In this document: piece after piece, positions 20,401 through 32,545 of the stretch
How the letters are laid out: each line of letters opens with the position of its first letter
Numbering within the stretch: the first letter of the stretch is position 1
Assembly (NCBI RefSeq): GCF_027172205.1
Contig: NC_070614.1
Coordinates: 46,936,001-47,000,000 of the forward strand
DNA: 64,000 bases
Origin: Podarcis raffonei
Lineage: Eukaryota; Chordata; Lepidosauria; Squamata; Lacertidae
Direction: 5' to 3'
Translations under genes and position numbers: made by a program
Notes under the pieces: model-generated
Told to the model about the DNA's origin: nothing
The model's database searches: none
The model's input: the letters and a program-made list of their open reading frames with translations, nothing else

Positions 20401-21811
20401 ATGTGGAACCCAAGGGTGACATTGGGCAGGATATTGTCATTCTTGTTGATCTCGTTTACTGCAAATGCCAAAGCCAGGTTGTGCTGGTAGAACTTGGTTA
20501 TGACACTGCCAAGAGAGTTTATTTTAATATCTCAGAAGATGCATCCATAATGCACAAATTCGTTATGCTACAAACCCAAAAATTCCTAAGTGCAACTGAG
20601 TCAGAATTTGCAATATCCTTTTTATTTGATTCTGATGTGCCACAATTTATGAATAGCATCTTCTTCAACAAATTTTAAGCATACCTAGCCATGAGAAGTG
20701 AAAAGTGTAGTATTCTATTGCATCATAGATTGCACTTAGATTGTCTATTTATTGTCCATTATACCATCTAAGCACCTGTTGAATCAAACATTTGCATCAC
20801 TTTCTCATTAAGTGATCATGTATCCGTGTCTGTGCATGGACACATGCAAAATAGTGCTGCTTTTCACCTTTAAAATTAGATAATTATTTTTTACATTCTT
20901 CCTGTTCGTTTCTTACATTCCCACAGCAACAAATCTTCTTCAGTTAAAATAATCTTTGCAATCTATGGTGCATCAGATCATATCTGTCATATGTAATGGG
21001 CATGTTGTGACACGTTTTGAGAGCTCATCAGCAGAACAAAGCAATGCATTTTTATTCTTTCTATCAAATGCACTGTCAAATACCCTCATCCATGACCTCC
21101 AGTTTAAATATCCTTTAATAAAATGTATGTGGTGCCTTGAGAAAGAGTTTGATCTGAGGTACTGAAAAGTTCACCAAGAAGAAGAAATATAATTTTTGTT
21201 TACCCAAAGACGCAATAGTACTGGAGCTGGAAAAGACTATAGTTCCCTTTAGCTGACCAGTATCCCATACCAAGTTACATTAGTCAGGGCTTTTATATCT
21301 ACCCTTTTTGAGATTTTATTTTTTGTGTATGCTCATTGTATGAGTGCACACAAAAAGTCGTGCTGGTTTTCATGTGTAGATTTTCCATGTGTATTATGAA
21401 ACCTTGCAGTATTCATGATCCAAACTTTTCCTTAATTTTTTCAATGCTCACTGCTTGTCCTGCCTGATGGCTTTCCTGTACCAACACACTCCTGTCTAAA
21501 ACAGCTTTCATTTTTGGAAGAAGAATATCCACATATACTCTTGATAATTATAAGGTATGAAGCTTAGAAAATGCAGATGGAGGGAGGGATCCTTACTCTG
21601 GAAAGTCAAACAGGTTCTGAGAAGGGTGTTCCACAAAAGTAACCTTGTTGACTATATAAGAGATATGAGAAGCCATTCCACCAATGAGAAGGCAACCTAG
21701 CTGGTACCATTCATGTGGAACAGGGAGGGGATCACCAGTGTAACATTTCATAGTTTCTTCTTGAGACACAAGGGGCGTCAACAGGAGCATCAACACTGCT
21801 GTTTCTAACAT
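14476..21811 (-). CDS. V2R-B: vomeronasal type-2 receptor, complete six-exon gene (875 aa)
   Basis: Exons in coding order are 21597-21811, 20214-20505, 16920-17783, 16518-16745, 15472-15598 and 14476-15377, again 2628 bp in frame. It is the tandem paralog of V2R-A. By hand count, the first half of exon 3 differs at about 28 of 141 residues, the second half at about 5 of 147. Exon 5 carries [20 protein letters not shown]; exon 6 has the complete seven-helix domain and the [12 protein letters not shown] tail. As in V2R-A, the intron 4 donor is GC. Intron 2 is about 2.4 kb because it holds LINE remnants. Expected role: class C GPCR with an extracellular flytrap domain in vomeronasal neurons; the ligand is unknown. 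Confidence 0.92.
18798..19242 (-). mobile_element. CR1 LINE, 3' end
   Basis: The minus strand has an open frame with [20 protein letters not shown], the C-terminus of the CR1 ORF2 protein, and ends in the CR1 octamer-type tail (ATTCTATGATTC on that strand, low-coordinate end). It is nested in the older LINE above. A near-identical copy lies in the opposite orientation at 60207-60657. Confidence 0.92.
19243..19313. repeat. AT-rich simple repeat
   Basis: A run of TATA/ATTATA units directly beside the truncated 5' end of the CR1 copy. Confidence 0.9.
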
Positions 21812-21975
21812 GTTGGCAGAAAAGAGTATCTGACTCTGTAAGTTCCCTAATTTGTAACTCGCATTCTATGTGGGATTGCCAATACTAGAAGTCCAGGATT
21901 CAGAAAGGAGAGCATGTCATAGACAGACCTGCCTGCCTATTGCACTTAATTATAGCCCAATGCCACCAAGGTTAA

Positions 21976-22095
21976 TTTATAACTACTTTCAGCCTCCTTT
22001 ACTGACTGTTTTCTCCTGCCTTCTAGAAAGCATCAGAAGCTTTAGAATGGTGAGCGAATTATAGTTATTTGGATAATTGCAGAAGGAAATAATTG
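21976..22095 (-). promoter_or_regulatory. Candidate promoter module of V2R-B
   Basis: TATAAATT on the coding strand (plus TTTATA at 21976-21981) lies 165-170 bp above the ATG. The GGATAATTGCAGAAGGAAAT motif begins near 22070, about 89 bp further out. Position and spacing match V2R-A, although the C-run is weakened in both. Confidence 0.5.
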
Positions 22096-22774
22096 CCTTT
22101 TCAAAGCTTTGATACTGAGTGACACTTTGGGTAGGAAAAAAATTGGTTCATCTTTATGGAACAGTCCACAAGTCTACTCTATTCCCTAAAGCAGGTGCAT
22201 TAATAATTTGGTGCTTTGTTGTTGGAGAAAAACTTCCGTCAATTCCTGCCTGCAAGATCAAAGATTCAATGACATGTAAATGTCCACAAATATCCCTTCT
22301 CTGCCATGAAGCAATGAGAAAGAAACGTTTGGTTCCTGATCTCTCTGAAAGACAAATAAAATAGGAAAAATGACACTCTCTGGGAAATCCATTAACTAGA
22401 CTGAATAACCCAAGCAGTGATAGTCCTGGAATGAAAGTGTCTGTGTCTTAGACTTAGAGTTTCATCTTACACACCTGCCAATCATTTGCCATCAGGCTAT
22501 TTTGCTAGCATGTCTTACTAGCAAACCATAGGGGTAAAGGAATATGGCTTTGAAAAGGCCAATGATTGGCTATTGGGTGGTGCCAGCCATCCTTCCTTTC
22601 TTTGCTTGTGTGAGTAAGTACTGCAGATTAACGCAGAGTTTGGGCGGGTTATAGAAACTTTGGATAGTATTGATAAGTTTAGATTTGTGCAGTTATTGTG
22701 TCACTTTCCACTCTAATTGCTAGCTGGTTGTCACCATCTAGTCCTCAGCTTAATTAGGCAGCAAGCAGACTCCA

Positions 22775-23280
22775 TCAACTTTCAAGCAGTTTTATTATAT
22801 ACAGTAATTACACTCAGAGCCATTCACACAGCTACTGGCTCCTTTCAAGACATTGACACATCTCGGCTCCAATTTGGCCACCAACAGGATACCCTCGAGG
22901 AACTCCCCTTTCGATTCTTTGATTGATGAATTTCCTTGACCCTTGTTAACCTACGAGCACGGGGGGATTCTGGTTGGCGTCCTACCCCTTCCTCTTACAA
23001 ACCACCCCCCTTCTGTTGTTGCTAGAGACTACTTGTCAGTGTCTTGGAGGCTCTCCAGACCTCTCTGACTTCCCTGAGAATTTATCTCCTCTTCTCCAGC
23101 AGATGAGAAGGGGGGGTTGTGGGGAGCTGTCTTCAAATGGCTGGGAAGGAAGGAGAATTGCTCCTTCCTCCTCTTCTAACTCTCTCTCCCTCTCTGGGGA
23201 GCCCTGGCTCTGGCATTCTCTAGCTCTCTGTCCCCTTCACTATCCCCGTCGTCTTTCTGGGGAGCCCTTTCTCTGACATT
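22775..23280. repeat. Second copy of the unidentified block shared by V2R-A and V2R-B
   Basis: Matches 12550-13065. It has no conserved reading frame. The rest of 22100-24336 is paralogous to 11900-13550 up to about 23790 and then unique; no gene is seen there. Confidence 0.35.
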
Positions 23281-24336
23281 GGTGTAATTAAAACATAAAG
23301 ATCATGTCCATATCAAATGATCAATCAACAGACAGATAGACACAAAGACATTCATTGTGTTTTAATGCAGAGCACCATTAAGATGAAGAAAAGAAATCAA
23401 TAATAGCCATTGCCATGGCTCAATATCTATTCACCACTTCCCCATAAGATGTAAAAAGATGTGTCATAAATGGGGTGAGGACACTGCTGGTCTCAACAAC
23501 ACAACACTTTGAAGTGAGAAGAGAAGGGGTAGTGCTTGATTTAATAATGAATAGTGTTTGGGAATTATGTGAGTTGTGCAGTGGGTTTTGGGGGTACTCA
23601 GGGGTACTCAATACCAGCTTCTTCTTTCCTCCCCAAATGTTAAAAGTGCAGGATTTACAGCAACAACCTCATAGAGATTACTGGCACCTCCACCCCTCCT
23701 AAAAACAAAAGCACTTGTGCTGTGGAACCACTTGTATAAAATAGTTATACACTTATCCAATTCAGCATATAAAAGAGTATAATTTTCCATTCAAATTACG
23801 TGATCACATCATATTTAAGATCAAAGGGAACAATATCTAAAAAGAGAGAGAGAGAGAAGGGGTTAAATTAATCAAGGGTGAAAAGGAGGTCCAATGCACC
23901 TTCAGAAACCGTTGAATCTCTTAACAAAATGCAGTGACATTTTCAAGATCACACTTCCATTCTGGAAGAGTTCAGATGAAGTTTTGTCCTCTGATCAGTT
24001 GGCTAAGCTCTAGCCCCCATCATAACTGATTGCCTTTTGGCCGCTCTGGCTCCCTTAAGGAACTGTTCTTAAAATTAAGAATAAATAGAGCATTAGTATT
24101 ACACAAAATTCTTCCTCTAATGCAGTAGGAACCCTTCTTGGCATTTTGAAAAGCCTTGCGGTTCTTAAACTCTTAGTTGCTGACAATTTATACATACGTA
24201 GCTTCATATGTCTGCCCGCAGTTAGTCTGCTCACAGTTTATGTATTATTTTACACCACTGTCCTTGTAGCTGATCTGTACCCGAAATACTTGCCCATCAT
24301 CCAAAGCAGTATATTGGAGAAAAGAGGACAATTTAC

Positions 24337-27300
24337 TTAATTCTTTCTCCTCATTATCTGCTCCCTGCTGTTCAGTTCAGGCCTCAGCACAATGATGTAG
24401 CACTTAGGGAAAAAGATGCATCCCAGTAACACAGCACTGGAGGCCAAGATGGAGAAGATCTCCACAGCCACCATGCCTTTCCCTCTGGTGCTCAGGTAAG
24501 TTGGAACAAAGGACAGCCAAACACTGCAAAATGCCAACATGCTGAATGTAATGAATTTTGCTTCATTAAAACTGTCAGGTAACTTGCGGGCCAGGAAGGC
24601 CACAATGAAGCTGCTGATGGCAAGGAGACCCATGTAGCCCAGGACACAATAGAACATGGTGACAGACCCTTCATTACACTGAACAATGATTTCTTCATTC
24701 ACTGAATGCATGTCTAAATCAGGGAATGGGGGGAAGGTTGAGAGCCAAACCGTGCAAAAACACATTTGAAGGAGTGAACCAGAAACAGCAATTGAATAGG
24801 ACACTTTTTTCCCCATCCATTTCTTCACACTTGATCCTGGTTTTGTGGCCATGAATGCTAGAGAAACAATGATGGTTTTGGCCAACACACAAGAAACAGC
24901 CACTGAGAAGATGATGCTGAAAGCTGGTTGTCGGAGAAGACAGGTCACTTTCCCAGGTTGGCCAAGGAATAGCAAAGAGGTGAGAAAGCAGAGCAGGAGG
25001 GAGATGAGGAGAATGTAGGTGAGGTCCCGGTTGTTGGCTTTGACTATGGGGGTATCTTTATGCTTAACAAAAGAAGCAAACACCAAGGTTGTGATGAAAG
25101 AAAAAGAAGCTGCAGTTGAAGCTAAGCCTTTGCCTAAAGGTTCTTCATAAGACAGAAAATGTACAACTTTGGGGTTGCAGTGATTTTTATTGTTGCTTGG
25201 ATACTGATCTTCTGGGCATTTGAAACAGTCTTCCACATCTGAAATTTAGGTTGGGGGAATTTGAACTCAGTGACAATTCATTGAATACAGCAAATTCTTT
25301 TCAGCCTGTATTAGAGCAAAATGACATGACCTACCCGTTTGGTTTGAAATCTTCCCCTCTGGACATGGAGCACAATCATAGCAGCAAAATTGTTCACCCT
25401 CCTTCCTTTTCTTCTGATGACCCGGGTGGCAATATTCATTGCACACAGAAAGGGGAACCACCTGTCCATATACATATTGATTGTTTTTACAATTAGTGAT
25501 ATTTTAAAAAATACACTTCTTACTTGTTGATGTAGCCCCAAACCCCATATCACAGTGACGGAGACAGCCCTGCAGCATGTTCAGACCAAATGATATCTAT
25601 CACATTTAATAAACATAGGTGCACGATGTTTTTGTCAGCGTAGTTTTTATTTATTTATTTAATGATATTCAAACTATCACTGCAGAGCATACAAAGGACC
25701 CAAGTATTGGAAGACACAAGATCTACCCACCGTGGAAGAATGGCAGATGCAAGTGATCGACTACATGGAGATGGCTGAAATGACTGGCAGAATCCGGGAC
25801 CAGGGAGAAGAATTGATGGAACAGGACTGGAAAAAGTTTAAGGACTATTTACAAAAATATTGCAAAATGTTTGAGTGTTAACATGATGTGGGAAGTGAAG
25901 GTAACAGGGCATGTGGGATTTGGTTAAATGTGAATGAAAAGTAGATTTTCAAAAAGGAGAAGGGGGTTATGAACAGAATAAAATTATGTCTTAGTATATA
26001 AGATGAGGAATGGGCTAAGATAACGAAAACTTGGGACATAATTATTAGAAAAACATAATTTGTAAGCATGGTTTGAAGAAGGGGTTGAACTTGCTGAATC
26101 AGATTGGAATAAAGAGGAACACAAAAAAGGGAGATGTGAGGAGGTCAGGACAGAGGGATAAGGAATTTTGTAACTTTTTAAAGTGGATTTTTCTTTTTTC
26201 TATTTTTCTTTTTTTGTTATATATTTTTGTTTTCTGATTTTTCTGTGGGTTTTAATTAATGGAATGATCTATGTGAAATGATGAATTTTTTGTTTTGTAA
26301 AACTTTAATAAATATTTATTTAAAAAAAAAAACAAAGGACTTGAGTAGGCAATTATTTCACACACACAAAACCACTCTCACAATCATTTCTGATTCTATT
26401 TTATTCCATCCTGGCATGGCACTCAGGGCATGTACACAGAACACATGTGGGTACAAGGTATGAATTTGGGGGCAGTTCTGCAGAGGACCTGTTTTGAAAC
26501 GAGATGAGCGCTGCATCCCATAGTTTCTTTGACTGGACTTAACTGTCCAGGGATCCTTTACCTTATTTTACCTAGAGCAAAAAGTTAATTAAATTTCAAT
26601 GTTCATTAAATATGTATGGGAAAGGTAAAATAATATTCAAAACAGGAATAGTATTATATGGATGCATGTACTTGTTTCTGAATGTGAAAGGAATAATTGA
26701 AATCATTCAACAGCTTTATGTGCCATTGCAAGATCAGAATATATTGGGGGGGAAACAATCCTAGTTCATAGTTTAACACAATGGCTTTACCAAGATAGAA
26801 CTAGAATCAATACCTCATTAAAATATCTGTGCCACACAATGTTATCCTCACTAATGGTGAATATTCTCCTATCAGCAGCATAGTGAACAACACTTCCAAT
26901 TTTTATTCTCTGAAAGGAATTGTTGGGGAAGGTGACCAGGTTCATGATGTCAAATCCACCACTCATTTCCCACTGATCATTAAAGGACATAGTTTCTCCA
27001 GCTGAGTTGTTAAAGGAGATGCCTTGAAGAAACTGATGGAGCTATTTCAAATATAAAAGGAAAGAAATCAACAAAAAATAACAGCATGCTGAAGATTTCA
27101 GAATGCCATTCATTGCAAGTTTCAAAAATAGAAAGGAAATGTAAACCCATGTTTTAAAAGAAAAACGGTGTTGAATGTTTTCATTATTTATTCAAGGAGA
27201 ACAAAAAGTAATGTATTCTCACTCTGTAGCAATCTGGGTGATTGAAATCAGCAGAGTTTGTTGAGAAGAAATTACCTGCCAAGGCTGCAAAGATTGAAGT

Positions 27301-29508
27301 TGTATATTTCTACCAACTATATTTGATCTGCGTTTGGATTTAGAGAGGTCAATTGCATGCAAAGCATGAGCCAAAGCATGAACAGCATTATAGATACTGT
27401 AGCTGTGTCCAGTCATGTGCATTTCAAAAAGACCTGCAATGAGACTTTCTGGCCTCTCTTCTCCAGTACATGTGTCATCGTCCATCACAGGCATACCTGG
27501 ATCTGGAAATAAACAATCAAATGCTTGCTCCCAGAAATTTTTGAGAAAACCATCTCTTTCAGTCCTGGTAGGGTTTATATTCTGAAGGAATTCCCTGAAA
27601 CCTGGAACCTCTTTTGTGTGAATAGCAAATAAAATGGCACCCTGGAACATCTGGAAATCCCATCCTCTTGCGGCACCTGTTAATATAAAATCTGTCTGGG
27701 TTGTCACAATCCACACCTTTCCAAATAATGGGTTTTCTGTATTTTCTGATTCTGGTGAATGAATAAAAGTTTTCAGCCGCAAGATTGTTAAAGATTCTCC
27801 ATACATGATCATTGTACTGGCTCTATAATCTTCCCGAGATAAATCAATTGGACTTGACCTGGAAAAATGATTTATGAATTCCTCCATACGAACTTCTTGT
27901 GGGATTCTTTTTGTGAACGCTGAACATATCCCATGTTTAGAAAACAATGGCTCCAGTATTCTTAGGAATTGCTCTCCACTGTTATCATCCACAACAACAA
28001 GCCCCACCCATGTCCACCTAAAATGCTGAAGTAACCATATAATCCCCATATACTGAAGGTTTTCGTTTGGGACCATACGGTAAAAGGGAGGAACTTCCAT
28101 TGTTTTGGTCTCATCTATGGCAAATGAGCCATATGTAAGCTGTAAGAAAACATACAGATACTGCAGAGATAGGTTGGGAGTAGTTTACTTTTTCAGGCGG
28201 CTGTTATTAGGAACTTCGGCATGACAACATATATTCTCCAAAAGAATTTTTGAAGTCGGTCAGAGATAGGGTCTTTTTCTGACTGAATTTTCTTAAGTTA
28301 TTGAGATCTTATCTTATTTGCAAATACAGCCAAATTCTAAGTCACTAGTTTTTTCTTCTGAAAGATAACAGAAAAATATAATATTACCATCAGCACCCAT
28401 GCACATATCCTACCTGTGGTATCTTGTGCAGACCTAAGATGTTCATCACATGGAAAGAAGTGTCAGAGCCCAGTCCTCCAATGACGGCTAGGAGGTTTTT
28501 CTGTGTTCCACACTTGTAGTTGGGGAGAAATGTATGTGATTTGAATATCAGCTCCAGGGTGGTGCGATAGGTCATCTTTGCATCGTAATAGGTGTCAGAG
28601 ATGTGGAAACCAAGTGTGATATTAGGTAACATCTCGAGATTCTTGTTGATGTGATTTACGGCAAACACCAGGGCCAGAACATGCTGGTAAAACTTGGTAA
28701 TGACACTGCCAATAGTGTTTCTTTCATTAATTCAGAAGATGAGTCTATCATGCATGAATTCTTTATGCTACAACCCTCGTAGTTCCTGTTCGTAACTGAG
28801 TTGAGTTCACTTACAGCAAAAGCCAAAATAAATACATGTTGCCAGAACTTGGTCACCACCCAGAGAATAGACACCCCCCCCCCAATTCTGATTATGTATT
28901 TACAATGCATGAAGCTGTTACTCTATAATCCCACTAATCTATATGAGCAATTGAAACTCTTTTCAATTTAATATCTTTTCCATTTGTTTATGATTCCCTA
29001 CAGCTTAGTATCACCATTCTCGCCAGCCAAACCTTTATTTATACTTTGTTACAGAAAACAATTTGATTTGTCATCTGTAATGCATAGTCCACTTTGTGAT
29101 CTCTTGATAAAAATATATCAATATATTTAATCTCTCTTTCCAATGCACTAGAAATACTCATAGAGATTACTTCTATGAATGTTTTATAACTCCCCATGCA
29201 CAAATCCTTAGAGCATTGGATACTATCCCATATTTATTTTATATTTACAAAATTCCTGCAATATTTGAGATTCAGGGGGAAAAGGATCCTTACTGTGGAA
29301 TGTCGAAGAGGTTCTGAGTAGGATTTTCCTTGAACAAAACTTCATGGAAAAAGTAAATGATCTGAGAAGTAATCTCACCGATGAGGAAACTACCTGGCTG
29401 GTACCATTCATGTGGTATAGGCAGGGGATCACCTGTGAGACATTTCATGGGACCTACTTTGGACACAATGGAAGGCAGAAGAAGCAGTAGCAATGCTTTT
29501 CCTAACAT
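24337..29508 (-). CDS. V2R-C: vomeronasal type-2 receptor, complete six-exon gene (875 aa)
   Basis: Exons in coding order are 29294-29508, 28414-28705, 27276-28139, 26814-27041, 25335-25461 and 24337-25238; total 2628 bp, open throughout. Exon 1 is chosen to start at [17 protein letters not shown]; an in-frame ATG 42 bp upstream would put a charged stretch ahead of the signal peptide. The flytrap domain shows [20 protein letters not shown] and [12 protein letters not shown]. Exon 4 ends in a normal GT donor. Exon 5 reads [20 protein letters not shown]. Exon 6 is complete and ends [13 protein letters not shown]. Intron 4 (25462-26813) carries an L1 3' fragment and a SINE tail. The closest relative in the window is V2R-0, by exon 1 and 5' flank. 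Confidence 0.93.
25690..26331 (+). mobile_element. Short 5'-truncated L1 copy in intron 4 of V2R-C
   Basis: The plus strand encodes the very end of L1 ORF2 ([19 protein letters not shown]-type, then [18 protein letters not shown] and a stop near 25880), homologous to the end of the large L1 at 8405-8583. It is followed by a 3' UTR and A-tail at 26322-26332. The 9-bp ACAAAGGAC at 25691-25699 and 26332-26340 is a likely target duplication. Confidence 0.85.
26470..26575 (+). repeat. SINE 3' tail fragment
   Basis: GATGAGCGCTGCATCCCATAG and GACTTAACTGTCCAGGGATC followed by CCTTTACCTT match the tail half of the squamate tRNA-derived SINE at 63430-63766. Confidence 0.55.
28806..28861 (-). pseudogene. 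Extra V2R exon 2 head in intron 1 of V2R-C
   Basis: The minus strand reads [19 protein letters not shown], the first codons of a V2R exon 2, about 100 bp above the real exon 2 of V2R-C. The similarity stops after about 56 bp. It could be a failed partial duplication or a stump of a deleted gene. Confidence 0.7.
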
Positions 29509-29656
29509 GCTTTCCCCAAATCTGACTTCTAAATATGAGCTGCCTTGCACCTATTTCCTTATATCAAGCTTATAAAAGGCAAAGGGAGAAAAGTGTCAGA
29601 GATGGCCCTGCCTGCCTCTTGCACTTAATCCCAGCTTCCCATGGCACAGGTGTTCG

Positions 29657-29780
29657 TTTATAACCACTTTGAGGCTTGCCTACAGATTGTTTCCTCCTGC
29701 CTTTTTGAAAGTCTCTGAAGCTTTGACCGCATGAGCAAATGATTATGCTTTGGATAATTGCAGGGGGACAGTAATTGCTT
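29657..29780 (-). promoter_or_regulatory. Candidate promoter module of V2R-C
   Basis: The coding strand has TATAAAC (plus TTTATA at 29657-29662) about 150 bp above the ATG, and the GGATAATTGCAGGGGGACAG motif (plus strand, from about 29752) 89 bp further out. The C-run is intact here. Confidence 0.55.
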
Positions 29781-30289
29781 TTTCAGTGTTTTGATACTGA
29801 GTGAGCCTATTGGTAGGAAATGATGTTGTTTCTTGTCTTCCATTTGTGACCAGAAGTCTTCTCTGCTTGCTGAACAGATGGGAAATGGGACCTTAGTTCT
29901 AGATTTCCATGAGGAGCAGTCTCCAACAGGACAGTGAGGCCATACGAGCATTCTTTGTGGCATTTTGAACTGTGGCATTCCCTCTGCACACTAGTATGCC
30001 TGGCATCTTCACCGAACAGCTTCTGGTGAATGCTGGAGATGCCCCAACATACTGTTGCAAGATAGAAGCACAACAAATGGGAAAGAAACTGGGAAACGAA
30101 ACAAGGGTTATGTTGGGAAAGTTCCCTTGTTCTTCTCTGTAGGCAAGTAGGAAGGACAATTGAATACACCATCCCCCCCCCCGTTGCTGCTTATGACATG
30201 ATTTCCTATCCCCCCCCCCCCAGTTTCTAATTCTTATTTTCCCTGCTAGGCTGCTTCTGTTTATCTCACATCATCTTATCTTAAAAGTG

Positions 30290-30470
30290 ATTGTTTGCTC
30301 AAGGGTTCAAATCCAAACTCATCCATGAAGTTCACTGGGTGACCTTGAGCCAGTCATTCTCTTTTAGCCTAACCATGGATGTTTGGGAAGATAAAATGAA
30401 GAGGAGAATACATAAGCTACCTTGAATTCCTTGGAGAAAAGGTGGGGTTAAATGCAATCCGTCAATCAAT
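30290..30470 (+). repeat. tRNA-derived SINE
   Basis: Contains GGGTTCAAATCC (B-box-like), GTTCACTGGGTGACCTTGAGCC and a tail GTTAAATGCAATC, matching the better copy at 56495-56695. The 5' part shares its position with the V2R-0 flank. Confidence 0.7.
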
Positions 30471-30476
30471 CAATCA

Positions 30477-30833
30477 ATGCTTTTTTCTGGGGGGATGCAG
30501 GGGTACCCCTAAACATTTAGTGTATCTAATGGGAGAAGAAACTAAATTTGTTTAAAAATTTAGTTTCTTCTCTAGGACAGTGAATCATCAGTTCCATTGC
30601 TACCCCCGATGGTGGCCTCATTTCCCATCATGGCGTTTCCTGAATCTCAGACAGAAGTGAGCGTTTAATGCATTTAATGTGTGAAGTAGGAGTTGGAATC
30701 TAGCAACTGATTGGTCAATTTCATTGTATTTGTATTTTCCCCTCCTGATTTGAACTATAAAATGGTGATTTTCTTAAGTCAAAATGAGAGTACTTTTTTT
30801 AAGGAAAAAAGCACTGCAATCAACACTGACTCT
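30477..30833. mobile_element. Candidate short DNA transposon (MITE) with inverted ends
   Basis: It begins GCTTTTTTCTGGGG and ends AAGGAAAAAAGCACTG, so the termini are imperfect inverted repeats. It has no coding capacity. Related left-end pieces (GTTTAGGGGTA...TTCCCCCAGGAAAAAAAGCA, reverse orientation) occur near 4850-4975 and 15955-16085. An hAT-type origin is possible, but flanking duplications are unclear because the left flank is an ATCA simple repeat. Confidence 0.45.
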
Positions 30834-31205
30834 GCTTAAACAGGGATTTTTCTTCTATAAACTCAACATGCATTTTGCAACCTATGGCTGGAACACCAAT
30901 GAGAGCTGTTCTTGCACAGTGATAGTCTGGCCACAGTGACCCATGCATGAGTAATACCAAGATTCAATTATCACAATGCACTCTATGTGAGGCTACCTTT
31001 GGACCCTGTCTGGAGGCTTCAACATGTGCCAAAAGCTGCGGTTAGACTGTTGATGAGGGAAAGACTATCACCAACACATATGTTCAATGCTAAAAAGTTT
31101 GCACTAGCTGTTAATGTTTTATTAGGCTAGGTTCAATATTCTTTCATTAATTTACAATTTGGATGCAGGATACCCCTTGCCAATGGTGGCTGAAAGATAA
31201 AATGC

Positions 31206-31265
31206 TTAATGTGTTCTCCTTATTAGTTCCCTGCTATTCAGTTTGGGACTTAGCACAATGATGAA
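31206..31265 (-). pseudogene. Orphan V2R exon 6 tail
   Basis: The minus strand reads IIVLSPKLNSRELIRRTH and a stop, which is the conserved C-terminus of V2R exon 6. Upstream coding sequence is replaced by LINE-like sequence. It is a remnant of a lost gene copy between V2R-C and V2R-D. Confidence 0.82.
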
Positions 31266-31950
31266 TAGGATATCCCATATCTTTAAGCCTCTTCTCTTAT
31301 GCCTCTGAGGTCTTTGAGGGAGTCACTATTAGTGGTCCCTCAAGCCTCAGGTACAAAGCACATGGCCATCAGATTTTATTTTGTATCTTAGGGGGTTTAT
31401 TTGTTGTTTGTTTCTTAGTTCAAGTGCAGACATCTGCCCAATATCTTCCTCTGTGAAGACAAATGGATTTATGAAGAAAGTTTTATTGTCTCTAACATCT
31501 TCCAACTATACTTGGTAACCACATCAGCACCCCCTTGGTCCTGATAACACCTCCACAGATCGGCAGTATACTGTATAAACCAGCTGATTCTCCAATACTG
31601 TTTTTTTGACAACTCCCAAGCATTTGGAGTAATTTCATTGACATTGCTTCCCAAATTCTTTTTTTTTTTTAACCAATCCCCTCTTTTGGAGGGAAGGTTC
31701 ATTTTGGAAGTAGAATTTGACGGTAATGGCTTTTCTTGGCCATTGGCCATTTATATTTATTTCAGTAGCACTATGGTCACTGCTTCCAACTGGTTAAACA
31801 ACATGACATCTTTCAACAAGTTCTGATTGCCACTTAAGATAAAGTCCAAGGTCATTTTCTGTCTAATCCGTTCTGTGACCACTGTTCTAGGGTATAGTCT
31901 CTGTAAGGATGGTTGAAGTTAGCCATTACTACAACAGTTCCTGTTTGGAA
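31266..31950 (-). mobile_element. Decayed antisense LINE-like sequence
   Basis: The part at 31430-31600 matches 63870-63990 (GAAGAAAG...CTCTAA...AACCACATCA). The minus strand of 31640-31900 has endonuclease-like scraps including a serine-aspartate-histidine. I read it as an old LINE of the CR1/L2 type; no frame is intact. Confidence 0.4.
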
Positions 31951-32194
31951 TGATTTTTATTATTATTATTTCTGCATCTCAAGTTCTCGCTAAGCATTGT
32001 TTTTAGGGGGAAAGAGTACACCCCAAGTACTAAATTACTCTTGGGGTTTTGTATCACCACTCAGAATGGACTTCCGGGTGGGAGTCTGCCCCCTTTTGGA
32101 TTTCTAGCTTGCTGGACTCAATGACCATTTTAACATACAAAGTGACATTCTCCTTCAGTACATTCTTACCTGCCCTTCCTAAATAATTTCTATA

Positions 32195-32409
32195 CAGTGG
32201 TACCTCAGGTTACAGACGCTTCAGGTTACATACTCTGCTAACCCAGAAATAGAACCTCGGGTTAAGAACTTTGCTTCAGGATAAGAACAGAAATTGTGTG
32301 GCGGTGGTGGGAGGCCCCATTAGCTAAAGTGGTACCTCAGGTTAAGAACAGTTTCAGGTTAAGAACGGACCTCCAGAACGAATTAAGTTCATAACCCAAG
32401 GTACCACTG
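32195..32409. mobile_element. Tigger/pogo-like MITE (copy 1 of 3)
   Basis: A 215-bp palindromic element with ends CAGTGGTACCTCAGGTTA and CCCAAGGTACCACTG, flanked by TA on both sides, as expected for Tc1/mariner-superfamily insertions. The interior repeats CAGGTTAAGAAC-type units. It has no coding capacity. Confidence 0.82.
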
Positions 32410-32545
32410 TATAATTAATCATACCTAATGTTATGCGAAGGTATCTCCCCACAAATACTTGGACTTCTGATAGTCTTCTGTTTGGCCACTGTGTGAGAAA
32501 GACTATGACTAGATGTTGTGATGTAGTGGCTGAAAGATAGAATGC

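Noticed and set aside
30170-30225. Poly-C runs near 30174-30182 and 30211-30220, and near 811-822, considered as a regulatory element
   Set aside because: They are homopolymer tracts that vary between paralogs and lie outside the conserved promoter module.
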